NCBI GenBank assembly: GCA_022600395.1 | Contig: JAHZKM010000044.1 | Coordinates: 1 to 17,161, forward strand | Reading direction: 5' to 3' | Origin: Pseudomonadota bacterium | GTDB taxonomy: Bacteria; Pseudomonadota; Gammaproteobacteria; PS1; Pseudothioglobaceae | Length of the DNA stretch: 17,161 bases | In this document: piece by piece, positions 6,504-15,557 of the stretch | Layout: every line of letters starts with the position of its first letter | How positions within the stretch are numbered: position 1 is the stretch's first letter | Program-made: the position numbers and the translations under genes | The notes under the pieces: model-generated | Database searches by the model: none | What the model saw: only the letters and a program-made list of their open reading frames with translations | Told to the model about the DNA's origin: nothing

Positions 6504-8054
6504 ATGTCTGCGATAAAAAATATAGAATTGCCTGATATTGGCGACTTTGACGAAGTAGAAGTTATTGAGATCTTAGTTAACATTGGCGACACAATCGCAG
6601 CTGATGAAAGCATAATAACTCTAGAAAGCGATAAAGCATCTATGGAAATTCCAACCCCTCAAGCGGGTGTGGTTGCCAATATCAATGTGAGCATTGGTGA
6701 CAAAATCAAGCAAGGCGATGTAGTTATTGAGCTAGAAAATAGCGAGGAAGACAAAAAAACTCCTAAGCCAACCGCTAAAAAAACAAACGAATCTAAGCAA
6801 TTAAACACTCAAATAGTCGCTGTTAATGTCCCTGATATTGGTGATTTTGACGAAGTAGAAGTCATTGAAATATTAACCGCTGTTGGTGATAATGTTTCTG
6901 AAGAAGATAGTATTATTACACTAGAAAGTGATAAGGCTTCTATGGAGATTCCAACGCCAGTTTCTGGAAAAGTGACCGATATTAACGTCAAATTAGGAGA
7001 TAAGCTCAGCTTAGGCGATTTAATTCTTAATATAGAAACCACTGGTGACAGTGTGTCAGAAAAAACAACAGACACAACACCAATAGCACCAGCTAAACCA
7101 GAAACAGCACCCTTAGCAGTTGCGCCATCACCAGCCAGTAAGCCTACTTTAGATCAATCTATTTCTACTTTACCATCAAGCGAATCTCACGCCTCACCTT
7201 CAATTCGAAAAATGGCTAGAGAAATCGGTGTTGATTTAAGCCGTGTTACTGGAACTGGACAAAAAGGAAGAATCCTAGACATAGACCTTAAGGGTTATGT
7301 TAAACAGATTCTTACCTCTGGCAGTGGCGCTTCCTTACCTAAAACCCCAGTGATTGACTTCTCTAAATTTGGAGAGGTCGAAACCGTTGCCTTATCTCGA
7401 ATAAACAAACTATCGGGTAAACACTTGAGCGCTTGTTGGCTTAATATTCCGCATGTCACTCAATTTGATGAGGTCAATATTGATCAAATGGAAGCTTTCA
7501 GACAAGAGCAAAAAAACAAAGGTATCAAGCTAACGCCACTAGTATTTATTATGAAGGCGGTTATTCAAGCGCTCAAAAAGCACCCACGATTGAACGCCTC
7601 TTTAGATGAATCAGAAGAAAACCTAATTCTTAAAAAATACTTTAATTTAGGTATTGCTATGGATACACCAAATGGTCTAGTAGTTCCAGTTATTAAAAAT
7701 GTTGAGAAAAAATCATTAACTGAACTCGCAACAGAACTAGCAGAGACTTCAGCTAAAGCACGTGACGGCAAGCTCAAGCCTGGGGATATGCAAGGCGCAG
7801 GTTTTACAATTTCTAGCCTGGGTGGCATTGGTGGAACACAATTTACACCAATTGTAAATTCACCAGAAGTCGCTATCCTAGGCGTATCGCGTGCACAAAC
7901 CAAGCCTATATGGGATGGTAAAAATTTCATCCCAACTTTAACTCTGCCACTCGCCCTATCATACGATCATCGCGTTATTGATGGCGCTCAGGGTGGACGC
8001 TTCATGGCAGATTTAAATTCAATATTGAGCGATATTAGAGAGATTTTATTATGA
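6504..8054 (+). CDS. aceF: Pyruvate dehydrogenase E2, dihydrolipoyl acetyltransferase
   Basis: AceF forms the core of the pyruvate dehydrogenase complex and moves the acetyl group from E1 to CoA. The 516-residue product contains two N-terminal lipoyl domains spaced exactly 100 residues apart, with lipoylated lysines K44 and K144, both in ESDKASMEIPTP. These are followed by flexible linkers (about 80-105 and a Pro/Ala/Thr-rich 180-228), a peripheral subunit-binding domain (about 230-266, SIRKMAREIGVDLSRVTGTG) and the acyltransferase domain with the catalytic SYDHRVIDGA (H489, D493). I chose the ATG at 6504 over the one at 6483 because lipoyl domains start within a few residues of the N-terminus. 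It overlaps lpdA by 4 bp (ATGA). The E1 gene aceE is not adjacent; upstream is a divergent ABC transporter. Confidence 0.95.
   Translation: MSAIKNIELPDIGDFDEVEVIEILVNIGDTIAADESIITLESDKASMEIPTPQAGVVANINVSIGDKIKQGDVVIELENSEEDKKTPKPTAKKTNESKQLNTQIVAVNVPDIGDFDEVEVIEILTAVGDNVSEEDSIITLESDKASMEIPTPVSGKVTDINVKLGDKLSLGDLILNIETTGDSVSEKTTDTTPIAPAKPETAPLAVAPSPASKPTLDQSISTLPSSESHASPSIRKMAREIGVDLSRVTGTGQKGRILDIDLKGYVKQILTSGSGASLPKTPVIDFSKFGEVETVALSRINKLSGKHLSACWLNIPHVTQFDEVNIDQMEAFRQEQKNKGIKLTPLVFIMKAVIQALKKHPRLNASLDESEENLILKKYFNLGIAMDTPNGLVVPVIKNVEKKSLTELATELAETSAKARDGKLKPGDMQGAGFTISSLGGIGGTQFTPIVNSPEVAILGVSRAQTKPIWDGKNFIPTLTLPLALSYDHRVIDGAQGGRFMADLNSILSDIREILL
6531..6959 (+). repeat. Tandem lipoyl-domain duplication in aceF
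   Basis: Two lipoyl-domain units repeat with a 300-bp period. Residues 10-24 equal 110-124, and 36-52 equal 136-152, with no amino-acid change. The matching DNA (6531-6575 against 6831-6875, and 6609-6659 against 6909-6959) differs at 15 of 96 positions, all synonymous. The silent divergence suggests an old duplication kept uniform by selection rather than a very recent copy. Confidence 0.9.
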
Positions 8055-9457
8055 TTACCAAAACTCAGGTTGTTGTTATTGGCTCAGGTCCAGGCGGCTA
8101 TACTGCAGCATTTAGAGCGGCTGATCTTGGCAAGCAAGTAACTCTGATTGAGCGTTATGATGCACTTGGTGGCGTATGTTTAAATGTTGGCTGTATTCCT
8201 TCTAAAGCATTGCTACATACCGCTCAAGTGATCAACGAAGCGAAAGAAGCCTCACATTTAGGCGTCACTTTTAACGAGCCAACTATTGATATCGATGGCG
8301 TTCGCAGTAATAAAGAAAATATTGTTGGCAAGCTAACCGGCGGTATTAAAGCTTTAGCCAAGGCAAGAAAGGTAAACGTTGTTAAAGGCTATGGAAAATT
8401 TATTTCTAACAACCAAATTGCTATTGCTAACAGCGATGAAATCATTGAATTTGAACAGTGCATTATCGCCGCAGGATCTCGAGTAACTAAAATTCCAGAT
8501 TTTCCACTTGATGACCCACGTGTGATGGATTCAACAGATGCACTCGAACTGGCTGATGTACCAAAACGTTTACTAATTGTTGGTGGTGGCAGTCTCGGTT
8601 TAGAAATGGCAACTGTTTATGAATCACTAGGTAGTGAAATCACTGTTGTAGAGCTATCTGAGCAGCTTATTGCTAGCGCTGATAAAGATATCGTTAATCC
8701 GTTATTTAAACACATTAAAAAACGTTATGCTAATATCTTCTTGAATACCAAAGTAGCCAGCATGGAAGCCTTGGATGAAGGCATTAAAGTAAAATTTGAA
8801 GGAAAAAAAGCGCCAGAATTTGACACTTTTGATAAAGTCTTGGTTTCTATTGGTCGCTCAGCAAATGGTAAGCTAATTGATGCTGAGAAAGCAGGTGTAG
8901 AGGTAGACGACTGGGGTTTTATTCAAGTTGATAAGCAAATGAAAACCAATGTAGAAAATATATATGCGATTGGCGATATTGTGGGTCAGCCGATGTTGGC
9001 GCACAAAGCAGTACATGAAGCTAAAGTTGCCGCTGAAGTCATTTGTGGACATAAATCTGGCTTTGATGCACTAACTATTCCTTCAGTCGCCTACACAGAC
9101 CCTGAGGTAGCATGGGCAGGAAAAACTGAAAAAGAGCTAAAAGCGGAAGGTATAGACTATGAAAAAGGTGTTTTTCCATGGGCCGCAAGTGGCAGAAGCT
9201 TAAGCATTGGACGCACCGAAGGTGTTACAAAAAGCCTATTCGATACAAAAACTGGCAAAATTTTAGGCATGGGAATTTGTGGAACAAATGCTGGAGAGCT
9301 AATTGCAGAGGCAACATTAGCTATTGAAATGGGTTGTGATATGTCAGATATTGCTCTTACCATTCATGCTCACCCGACCTTAAGTGAAACGACTGCTTTT
9401 TCCGTTGAAATGGCTGAAGGCACAATCACTGACTTATTACCACCAAAAAAACGATAA
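8051..9457 (+). CDS. lpdA: Dihydrolipoyl dehydrogenase (E3)
   Basis: This 468-residue FAD-dependent disulfide oxidoreductase reoxidises the dihydrolipoyl groups of E2 with NAD+. It has the FAD-binding GSGPGG (11-16), the redox-active disulfide C43-C48 in GGVCLNVGCIPSK, the NAD-binding GGGSLG (178-183) and the C-terminal catalytic dyad H441 and E446 in HAHPTLSETT, contributed to the partner subunit of the dimer. Its length is near E. coli Lpd (474). It starts inside the aceF stop (ATGA), so translation is coupled to E2. There is no N-terminal lipoyl domain. The same E3 probably also serves 2-oxoglutarate dehydrogenase and glycine cleavage, which is general for the family and not shown here. 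Confidence 0.96.
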   Translation: MITKTQVVVIGSGPGGYTAAFRAADLGKQVTLIERYDALGGVCLNVGCIPSKALLHTAQVINEAKEASHLGVTFNEPTIDIDGVRSNKENIVGKLTGGIKALAKARKVNVVKGYGKFISNNQIAIANSDEIIEFEQCIIAAGSRVTKIPDFPLDDPRVMDSTDALELADVPKRLLIVGGGSLGLEMATVYESLGSEITVVELSEQLIASADKDIVNPLFKHIKKRYANIFLNTKVASMEALDEGIKVKFEGKKAPEFDTFDKVLVSIGRSANGKLIDAEKAGVEVDDWGFIQVDKQMKTNVENIYAIGDIVGQPMLAHKAVHEAKVAAEVICGHKSGFDALTIPSVAYTDPEVAWAGKTEKELKAEGIDYEKGVFPWAASGRSLSIGRTEGVTKSLFDTKTGKILGMGICGTNAGELIAEATLAIEMGCDMSDIALTIHAHPTLSETTAFSVEMAEGTITDLLPPKKR

Positions 9458-9462
9458 GCATA

Positions 9463-10119
9463 ATGGATATCAAACAAGCAAAAAAAAATTCTATTGACAA
9501 TCAAATTCGTCCTTGGGGTGGTCTAGATTACATCGCTAACAATGCGTTAAGATCTATTCCTAGAGAAGAGTTTGTGCCTGAGCATTATAAAAATCTTGCT
9601 TTTGCTGATATCGAAATACCACTAACAGACAAAGCGAAAATGCTTTCACCAAAGGTAGAAGGTCGTCTTTTAGATGCGCTTAAAATTCAAAAAAATGAAA
9701 CTGTTTTAGAAGTAGGTACAGGAAGTGGCTATCTAACTGCCGTTTTGTCAAAATTATGTCAATCAGTAACCAGTATTGAAATTGATGAAACCTTAAGTCA
9801 AGGCGCGCAAGAAAAACTAAATAGCCTTAATATCAAAAATGCCACACTTGAGGTTGGCGATGCATCTAAAGGCTGGAGGCGATCAACAGACTTTTTTGAT
9901 GTTGTTGTTATTAGCACTTCTGTGCCAAAAATCACTGGAAGATTTTTTCACCTACTAAATGTTGGTGGGCGTATTTTTGTAGTTGAGGGTTCTGGAAAAG
10001 CCATGAGTGCTAAAGTGATTACTCGTCTTAGCGAGCACAAATGGACGACCAAATCTTTATTTGAAACTCAACTAGATGTCATGCAAGGTTTAGAAAAATC
10101 TGCCGAGTTTGAATTTTAA
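9463..10119 (+). CDS. Protein-L-isoaspartate O-methyltransferase-like protein
   Basis: A 218-residue class I SAM-dependent methyltransferase. The SAM-binding motif I is clear: VLEVGTGSGYLTAVL (81-95), followed by the acidic motif TSIEID (103-108) and a later LNVGGRIFVV. The N-terminal QIRPW and IPREEFVPE (32-40) identify the Pcm-like subgroup found in proteobacteria, often noted near tolC-type export genes. Classical Pcm has a TIS.P active-site segment and a TAAAP loop; here the equivalents are MLSP (60-63) and STSVP, so repair of isoaspartyl residues is not assured and another protein substrate is possible. It starts 5 bp after lpdA, within the aceF-lpdA operon, and is followed 22 bp later by an RND exporter. 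Methyltransferase fold is certain; substrate is not. Confidence 0.82.
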   Translation: MDIKQAKKNSIDNQIRPWGGLDYIANNALRSIPREEFVPEHYKNLAFADIEIPLTDKAKMLSPKVEGRLLDALKIQKNETVLEVGTGSGYLTAVLSKLCQSVTSIEIDETLSQGAQEKLNSLNIKNATLEVGDASKGWRRSTDFFDVVVISTSVPKITGRFFHLLNVGGRIFVVEGSGKAMSAKVITRLSEHKWTTKSLFETQLDVMQGLEKSAEFEF

Positions 10120-10141
10120 TCTTTTAAAAAAACAATAGTTT

Positions 10142-12517
10142 ATGAACGCATTTTTTAATTTTGTTCTAAAAAAATCTATTTTAGGCCTAACCCTATTATT
10201 CATCATAGTAGGGTTTTTTATTGCCCAAATACCTAACTTTCAACTAGATGCCTCTTCTGATTCTTTAGTACTTGAAGGGGATGAAAATCTTGCTTTTTAT
10301 CAGCGTGTTAAAAAAAATTATGGCTCTGACGATTACCTGGTTATCTCTTATCAGGTAAGCGGCGATCTACTTAACCCAAAACAGCTAAACCACTTATCTC
10401 GGTTTAAACAAGAGCTAAAAAGCATTGATCAAGTTAAATCTGTTACTAGTATCTTAGATGTGCCATTATTCCGATCACCTCCTTTATCATTGGTTAATTT
10501 GGCTGATGAAAACATCACGATTGAACAAGGTAATGCAAATCTAGTGCTCGCTGCCAATGAATTTATCACATCGCCTTTGTATGCTAATAACTTAGTCAGT
10601 AAAGATGGAAAAACAACAGCTATTTTAGTCACTTTAAAAGACAACGAAAGGTTTCAAGAACTGCGTGAAACTCGCGACCAAATGCGTCTTGATCGCCTTA
10701 ACAATACCCTCGATAAAACACAACTCTTAAAACTAAAAAGTATTGAAAAGCAAGTCTTGCGCAATGCTAGCGCTCAAAGTGAATTACAAGCTCAAACCAT
10801 TGCCAAAATTCGCACTCAGATTATTAAATATTCCGATCAAGCTAGCTTATTCTTAGGTGGTCTGCCTATGATTACCACTGATATTGTTAGCTATATTAAC
10901 AGCGACTTAATTGTGTTTAGCTTGGCAGTCATTGGGCTGATGAGCGTTATTCTGGCAATCATTTTTAAAGGGTTGCGCTGGGTGGTTATGCCAATCATTA
11001 TTAGCATATCTGGCGCGCTAATCATGACCGGCCTATTAGCATTTTTAGAGTGGAAGGTAACTGTTATTTCGAGTAATTTTTTCTCATTACTCCTTGTAAT
11101 GACACTTTCAGTTATTATTCATTTGGTTGTTAGGTATCGAGAATTATCACAACTCAACCCTGACCTAGAATCACCAATACTGATTAAAGATACCTTGTCT
11201 CAAATGTTTAAACCTTGCTTGTTTACAACACTAACAACCTTTGCAGCATTTAGCTCTTTGTTAATTAGTGGCATTCGCCCTGTTATCGATTTTGGCTGGA
11301 TGATGTCTATCGGCGTTACTATTGCCCTACTACTATCATTTTTAGCATTCCCTATGGTAATGGCACTACTGCCTAAAGCCAAAATAACAGCCCACAAAAC
11401 AGAGCTAGGCTTTACTACTTCATTGGCTAAATTTGTTGAACGCTTTGGCAATCATTTATTGGTCGCTCTAATTGTCTTTGTGATTGGTTCAGGTATTGGT
11501 ATTAATAAACTAAGTGTCGAAAATAGATTTATTGACTACTTCAAAGAAAGTACTGAAATCAATCAAGGCTTAACCTTGATTGACCAAGAGTTAGGTGGCA
11601 CCATTCCTTTAGAAATAATCTTTGAAGATTTGGCACAAGATTATTGGTTTGATGAAGATTTACGCGCAGAAATACACGAAATTCATACTTATCTTGATTC
11701 ACTAGAGGAAACAGGAAAAGTGCTTTCTGTTGATACTCTTATGAGTATTCTTACTCAAGCAAATAATGGTGAAGCCTTAAATGGATTCTTCTTAAACATT
11801 GTTCGTGGTCAAATTCCAGACTCTGCCAAACAGCACATATTAGACCCCTATATTTCAGAAGATAGTGGTCAGTTACGCATGGTTATTCGCATTCGTGAAA
11901 CCAATAAAGAGCTCGAGCGTGGAGCATTGATTGCTGAAATTAACCAATACATTTCTAATGAACTCGGCTTTAAACCTGAGAGTTTTCGCCTAAGCGGTAT
12001 GTTAGTGCTTTACAACAACATGTTGCAAAGCTTATTTGACTCGCAAATCAAAACCATTGCAGTTGTATTTGCTATGATTTTTATTATGTTTTTATTTATT
12101 TTTAAGTCGATTAGTCTATCCATTCTTGCTTTAATTCCAAACACATTGCCTTCTTTATTTATCTTGGGCATTATGGGCTTGGCTGGCATACCATTAGACT
12201 TAATGACAATCACTATTTCCGCTATTGCCATTGGTATTGGTGTTGATAATGCTATTCATTATATTCATCGATTTAAGGCTGAATTTCAAAAAGATGGCGA
12301 CTACATTAAAACTATGTACCGCTCTCATGCTAGTATTGGATTGGCGATGTTCTACACCTCAATCACTGTAACACTTGGATTTTTAGTCCTCGCCTTGTCT
12401 AATTTCATTCCGAGTATTTATTTTGGTGTATTCACAGCCATTGCCATGTTGAGTGCACTACTCGCAAACTTAACATTGCTCCCTAAATTAATACTAATGT
12501 TTAAGCCTAAAATCTAA
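10142..12517 (+). CDS. RND/MMPL superfamily exporter, orphan
   Basis: The 791-residue membrane protein has the duplicated RND layout: TM1 (about 11-30), a first periplasmic domain (31-252), TM2-TM6 (about 254-410), TM7 (438-455), a second periplasmic domain (456-635) and TM8-TM12 (about 636-786). GIGVDNAIHYIHR (698-710) in TM10 is the family motif, with D702 as the likely proton-relay residue. The equivalent TM4 stretch (MTLSVIIHLVVRYR, 320-333) has Ser323 where the acid would be. No membrane-fusion or outer-membrane partner gene is nearby, which fits the MMPL/HAE2-3-like branch (COG1033-type) that handles lipids or hopanoids rather than tripartite drug pumps. Spacing is 22 bp after the methyltransferase and 18 bp before nadB. 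The substrate is unknown. Confidence 0.85.
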   Translation: MNAFFNFVLKKSILGLTLLFIIVGFFIAQIPNFQLDASSDSLVLEGDENLAFYQRVKKNYGSDDYLVISYQVSGDLLNPKQLNHLSRFKQELKSIDQVKSVTSILDVPLFRSPPLSLVNLADENITIEQGNANLVLAANEFITSPLYANNLVSKDGKTTAILVTLKDNERFQELRETRDQMRLDRLNNTLDKTQLLKLKSIEKQVLRNASAQSELQAQTIAKIRTQIIKYSDQASLFLGGLPMITTDIVSYINSDLIVFSLAVIGLMSVILAIIFKGLRWVVMPIIISISGALIMTGLLAFLEWKVTVISSNFFSLLLVMTLSVIIHLVVRYRELSQLNPDLESPILIKDTLSQMFKPCLFTTLTTFAAFSSLLISGIRPVIDFGWMMSIGVTIALLLSFLAFPMVMALLPKAKITAHKTELGFTTSLAKFVERFGNHLLVALIVFVIGSGIGINKLSVENRFIDYFKESTEINQGLTLIDQELGGTIPLEIIFEDLAQDYWFDEDLRAEIHEIHTYLDSLEETGKVLSVDTLMSILTQANNGEALNGFFLNIVRGQIPDSAKQHILDPYISEDSGQLRMVIRIRETNKELERGALIAEINQYISNELGFKPESFRLSGMLVLYNNMLQSLFDSQIKTIAVVFAMIFIMFLFIFKSISLSILALIPNTLPSLFILGIMGLAGIPLDLMTITISAIAIGIGVDNAIHYIHRFKAEFQKDGDYIKTMYRSHASIGLAMFYTSITVTLGFLVLALSNFIPSIYFGVFTAIAMLSALLANLTLLPKLILMFKPKI

Positions 12518-12535
12518 CTTTTTATCTCAGTTTGC

Positions 12536-14080
12536 ATGCAACATCAATTTGACGTTTTAATCATTGGCACAGGAAGCGCTGGACTGATGAGCGCACTTCA
12601 ATTATCTCAGCACCTATCCGTTGCACTTATTGCCAAAGATGAGGTGCTAGAGGGGAGTTCTTTTTATGCACAAGGTGGCATTTCTGCTGTATTAGATGCG
12701 CATGATAATTTTGATAAGCATGTCGCTGATACACTTGCTACAGCTGCTGGTTTGGCTGAAAAAACAGCGGTAAAATTTATGGTGGAAAATGCACCTGATG
12801 CCATTTCCTCATTGGAGCGCTCAGGTGTTTGCTTCACTAAAGATAGTGAGCATTATCATCTCACAACCGAAGGTGGTCATACACATAGACGTGTCGCCCA
12901 CGTTGCAGATAAAACAGGGCAATCGATCCAGATAAATCTTTTGGGTAGTGTCAAACAGCAGGATAATATTACATTATTTGAAAATTATATTGCTATTGAC
13001 CTACTTATTCAAGATGAGCAGTGTTGTGGTGCCTACATCTTAAATAAGGCCACTCATAAAGTGGAAAGTTTTATCGCTCATAAAACCATATTAGCAACAG
13101 GGGGCGCATCTAAAGCTTATCTTTATACCTCTAATCCAGATACTTCAACTGGCGACGGCATCGCCATGGCTAGTCGTGCAGGATGTAACATTATGAACAT
13201 GGAATTTACTCAGTTTCATCCCACTTGTCTGTACCATCCACATGCAAAATCTTTTCTAATTTCAGAAGCTATTCGCGGAGAAGGTGGCAGGCTACACTTG
13301 CCTAATGGCGAAGCTTTTATGCAAAAATATGATGATCGAGGTGAGCTAGCACCTAGAGATATTGTTGCTAGAGCGATTGATTCAGAGATGAAATCTGGTG
13401 GCTTGGACTGTGTATATTTAGACATTTCTTTTAAAGGAAAAAGCTGGATCAAGCAACACTTTCCCACTATTTATGAAAAATGCCTAACATTCGGCATAGA
13501 TATCTCTAAAGCTTCTATTCCTGTCGTTCCAGCAGCACACTATACCTGTGGCGGCATTGACACCAATCTCCAAGGCTCAACTAATATTGCAAGTCTATAT
13601 GCCATTGGCGAGGTGGCTCATACACGAGTACATGGCGCTAATCGCATGGCAAGTAATTCTCTTTTAGAATGTATTGTTTTTGCCAAGTCTTGTGCTCAAG
13701 ACATTAATCAACAGACTATACAACACACATACTGTCAATTTGATCCTTGGGATGCCTCTCGAGTCGCCCCTTCTAAAGAGAAAGTGGTGGTGACACACCT
13801 ATGGGACGAGGTGCGTTTAATTATGTGGAATTTTGTTGGTATTGTGCGCTCTGATAGACGCCTAAATTATGCCCAACACAGACTTGAACAAATTGAAAAA
13901 GAAGTTGATGAATATTACAGCTTATACCTCATCTCAAGTGATTTAATTGAATTGAGGAATTTAGTCAAAACTGCGCAAATTATCATTAAATCTGCGCTTG
14001 CCAGAAAAGAAAGTCGAGGCCTGCACTTTAACGAAGACCATCCTGAGCAATCTGAGCGTATAAAAAACACTATAATATAA
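12536..14080 (+). CDS. nadB: L-aspartate oxidase
   Basis: NadB oxidises L-aspartate to iminoaspartate, which NadA condenses to quinolinate in de novo NAD synthesis. The 514-residue flavoprotein belongs to the succinate dehydrogenase/fumarate reductase flavoprotein family. Motifs are the FAD-binding [12 protein letters not shown] (9-20), [12 protein letters not shown] (41-52), TEGGHTHRR (111-119), QFHPT with H228, RGEGGRL (247-253), the catalytic R274 in [11 protein letters not shown]335 in AAHYTCGG, and the flavin-binding [17 protein letters not shown] (362-378). H228, R274 and H335 keep a constant offset of 16 from E. coli H244, R290 and H351. It is slightly shorter than E. coli NadB (540) but has the C-terminal helical domain. 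nadA is not in the window. Confidence 0.95.
   Translation: MQHQFDVLIIGTGSAGLMSALQLSQHLSVALIAKDEVLEGSSFYAQGGISAVLDAHDNFDKHVADTLATAAGLAEKTAVKFMVENAPDAISSLERSGVCFTKDSEHYHLTTEGGHTHRRVAHVADKTGQSIQINLLGSVKQQDNITLFENYIAIDLLIQDEQCCGAYILNKATHKVESFIAHKTILATGGASKAYLYTSNPDTSTGDGIAMASRAGCNIMNMEFTQFHPTCLYHPHAKSFLISEAIRGEGGRLHLPNGEAFMQKYDDRGELAPRDIVARAIDSEMKSGGLDCVYLDISFKGKSWIKQHFPTIYEKCLTFGIDISKASIPVVPAAHYTCGGIDTNLQGSTNIASLYAIGEVAHTRVHGANRMASNSLLECIVFAKSCAQDINQQTIQHTYCQFDPWDASRVAPSKEKVVVTHLWDEVRLIMWNFVGIVRSDRRLNYAQHRLEQIEKEVDEYYSLYLISSDLIELRNLVKTAQIIIKSALARKESRGLHFNEDHPEQSERIKNTII
14071..14076 (+). promoter_or_regulatory. Candidate -10 directly upstream of def
   Basis: A consensus TATAAT lies in the last codons of nadB. 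Counting its last base as -7 puts +1 at 14083, which is exactly the A of the def start codon. The transcript would be leaderless. No convincing -35 is seen at 14048-14053 (CAATCT), and the bases also encode the nadB end, so chance is possible. Confidence 0.3.
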
Positions 14081-14082
14081 TT

Positions 14083-14574
14083 ATGTTATTGCCAATTCTT
14101 CATTATCCAGATAAGCGTCTTCGAACCAAAGCTCAACCAATTGAAACGGTTGATGACACTATTCGCTCGCTCGTCAAAGATATGTTTGAAACCATGTATG
14201 ACGCCCCAGGGATTGGACTTGCTGCAACACAAGTCAATCACCACATTCGTCTAATTGTAATCGACACTTCAGAAGAAAAAACTCAGCCACTGTGCCTAAT
14301 CAATCCTGAGATTATTGAAAAAGATGGCGAACTTGAATGGGATGAAGGTTGCCTCTCAGTGCCAAATTATTATGAATGTGTAACACGTGCAAACCATATC
14401 AAAGTTCAAGCGCTCAATGAAAAAGGTGAGCGATTCGAACTTGAGGCGCAAGACTTATTAGGCGTATGCATTCAGCATGAAATTGACCACCTAGACGGCA
14501 TTTTATTTGTAGATCACCTCTCCAAGCTCAAACAAAGACGCCTACTTGAAAAAACTAGAAAAGCTCAAAAGTAA
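14083..14574 (+). CDS. def: Peptide deformylase
   Basis: Def removes the N-formyl group from nascent polypeptides, using a metal (Fe2+ in vivo) bound by one Cys and two His. The 163-residue product has all three family motifs at E. coli numbering: GIGLAATQV (43-51), EGCLS with C90, and HEIDH with H132, E133 and H136. Length and C-terminal Lys/Arg-rich helix match the type I enzyme. It starts 2 bp after the nadB stop without a Shine-Dalgarno sequence and precedes dusB by 8 bp. In many bacteria def pairs with fmt; here fmt is absent and def sits in a metabolic operon instead. Confidence 0.97.
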   Translation: MLLPILHYPDKRLRTKAQPIETVDDTIRSLVKDMFETMYDAPGIGLAATQVNHHIRLIVIDTSEEKTQPLCLINPEIIEKDGELEWDEGCLSVPNYYECVTRANHIKVQALNEKGERFELEAQDLLGVCIQHEIDHLDGILFVDHLSKLKQRRLLEKTRKAQK

Positions 14575-14582
14575 CGCGACTC

Positions 14583-15557
14583 GTGTCAATCCAGATCGGC
14601 CCTTATAAACTTAGCTCTATTGCACTATTAGCCCCTATGGCGGGTACAAGTGATAAGCCTTTTAGAATGCTTTGCAGATCGTTAGGTGCAGGACTAACCA
14701 CCTCAGAAATGGTGGTTATACAAGCGCATTTACTCAATACTAATAAATCTAAATACCGCCTTGATTTTGCAGGTGAAGAAACACCAATTAGTATTCAGAT
14801 AGCCGGATCAGAACCGCAAGAACTAGCTCTATCTGCACAAAAGGCGGTTGAATTTGGCGCCAATATTATTGATATTAATATGGGATGCCCTGCTAAAAAA
14901 GTCTGCAATAAAGCCTCTGGATCAGCATTGATGCAAGATGAAGCACTGGTCAAAAATATTTTAGAGGCGGTGGTTTCGGCAGTTGATATTCCCGTAACCC
15001 TAAAAATACGTACTGGCTGGGATGCTGATAATAAAAACGCATCTGTCGTTGCTCAAATCGCCGAACAATCTGGTATTCAAATGTTGAGTGTGCACGGACG
15101 TACCAAAGCAGATAAGTACAATGGCATGGCTGAATATAACACCATTCAAGCTGTTGTGAATCTGGTCGGTATTCCTGTTATTGCAAATGGCGATATTACT
15201 AGCGCCAAAAAAGCACAGCAAGTTTTAGACTATACGGGCGCTCCAGGCGTAATGATTGGACGTGCCGCTCAAGGCAATCCTTGGATTTTTTCTGAAGTTA
15301 ACCATTACCTGAGTACTGGGAAAAACTTGGATTACATCCCAATTGAAGAGAAAAAATCCACAATTTTGAAGCATATTCAACAAATTCATGCTTTTTATGG
15401 TGATTTTTTGGGATTGAGGCTCGCCAGGAAGCACATTCTTTGGTATGCTACCCACCTTGACAAAAATAGCATGCGTTATTTTTGGCCAACGATTAACAAA
15501 ATTACTGATCGTGAGCAACAATTTAAACTTTTTAAGGACTATTTAAACCAGCTATGA
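14583..15557 (+). CDS. dusB: tRNA-dihydrouridine synthase B
   Basis: This 324-residue FMN enzyme reduces uridine to dihydrouridine in the D-loop of tRNA using NADPH. Motifs include APMAGTSD (17-24), TSEMV (40-44), INMGCPAKKV with catalytic C102, LKIRTGW (140-146, K141), SVHGRT (169-174, H171), ANGDI (201-205) and the phosphate-binding GRAAQGNPW (226-234). The DusB rather than DusA/DusC assignment rests on the NMGCPAKKV motif and on fis following directly. The start codon is GTG at 14583; the protein then begins two residues longer than E. coli DusB, and no later ATG fits. It overlaps fis by 4 bp (ATGA), so the two are translationally coupled, as in the well-known dusB-fis operon. Confidence 0.95.
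   Translation: MSIQIGPYKLSSIALLAPMAGTSDKPFRMLCRSLGAGLTTSEMVVIQAHLLNTNKSKYRLDFAGEETPISIQIAGSEPQELALSAQKAVEFGANIIDINMGCPAKKVCNKASGSALMQDEALVKNILEAVVSAVDIPVTLKIRTGWDADNKNASVVAQIAEQSGIQMLSVHGRTKADKYNGMAEYNTIQAVVNLVGIPVIANGDITSAKKAQQVLDYTGAPGVMIGRAAQGNPWIFSEVNHYLSTGKNLDYIPIEEKKSTILKHIQQIHAFYGDFLGLRLARKHILWYATHLDKNSMRYFWPTINKITDREQQFKLFKDYLNQL

Noticed and set aside
6809..7930. Minus-strand open frames inside aceF (6809-7075, 7565-7930)
   Set aside because: They are antisense shadows of the lipoyl and acyltransferase domains; their Ser/Pro/Ile-rich translations follow from the aceF codons.
10429..15521. Minus-strand open frames inside the RND gene, nadB and dusB
   Set aside because: All are antisense to well-supported genes and lack domains or start context.
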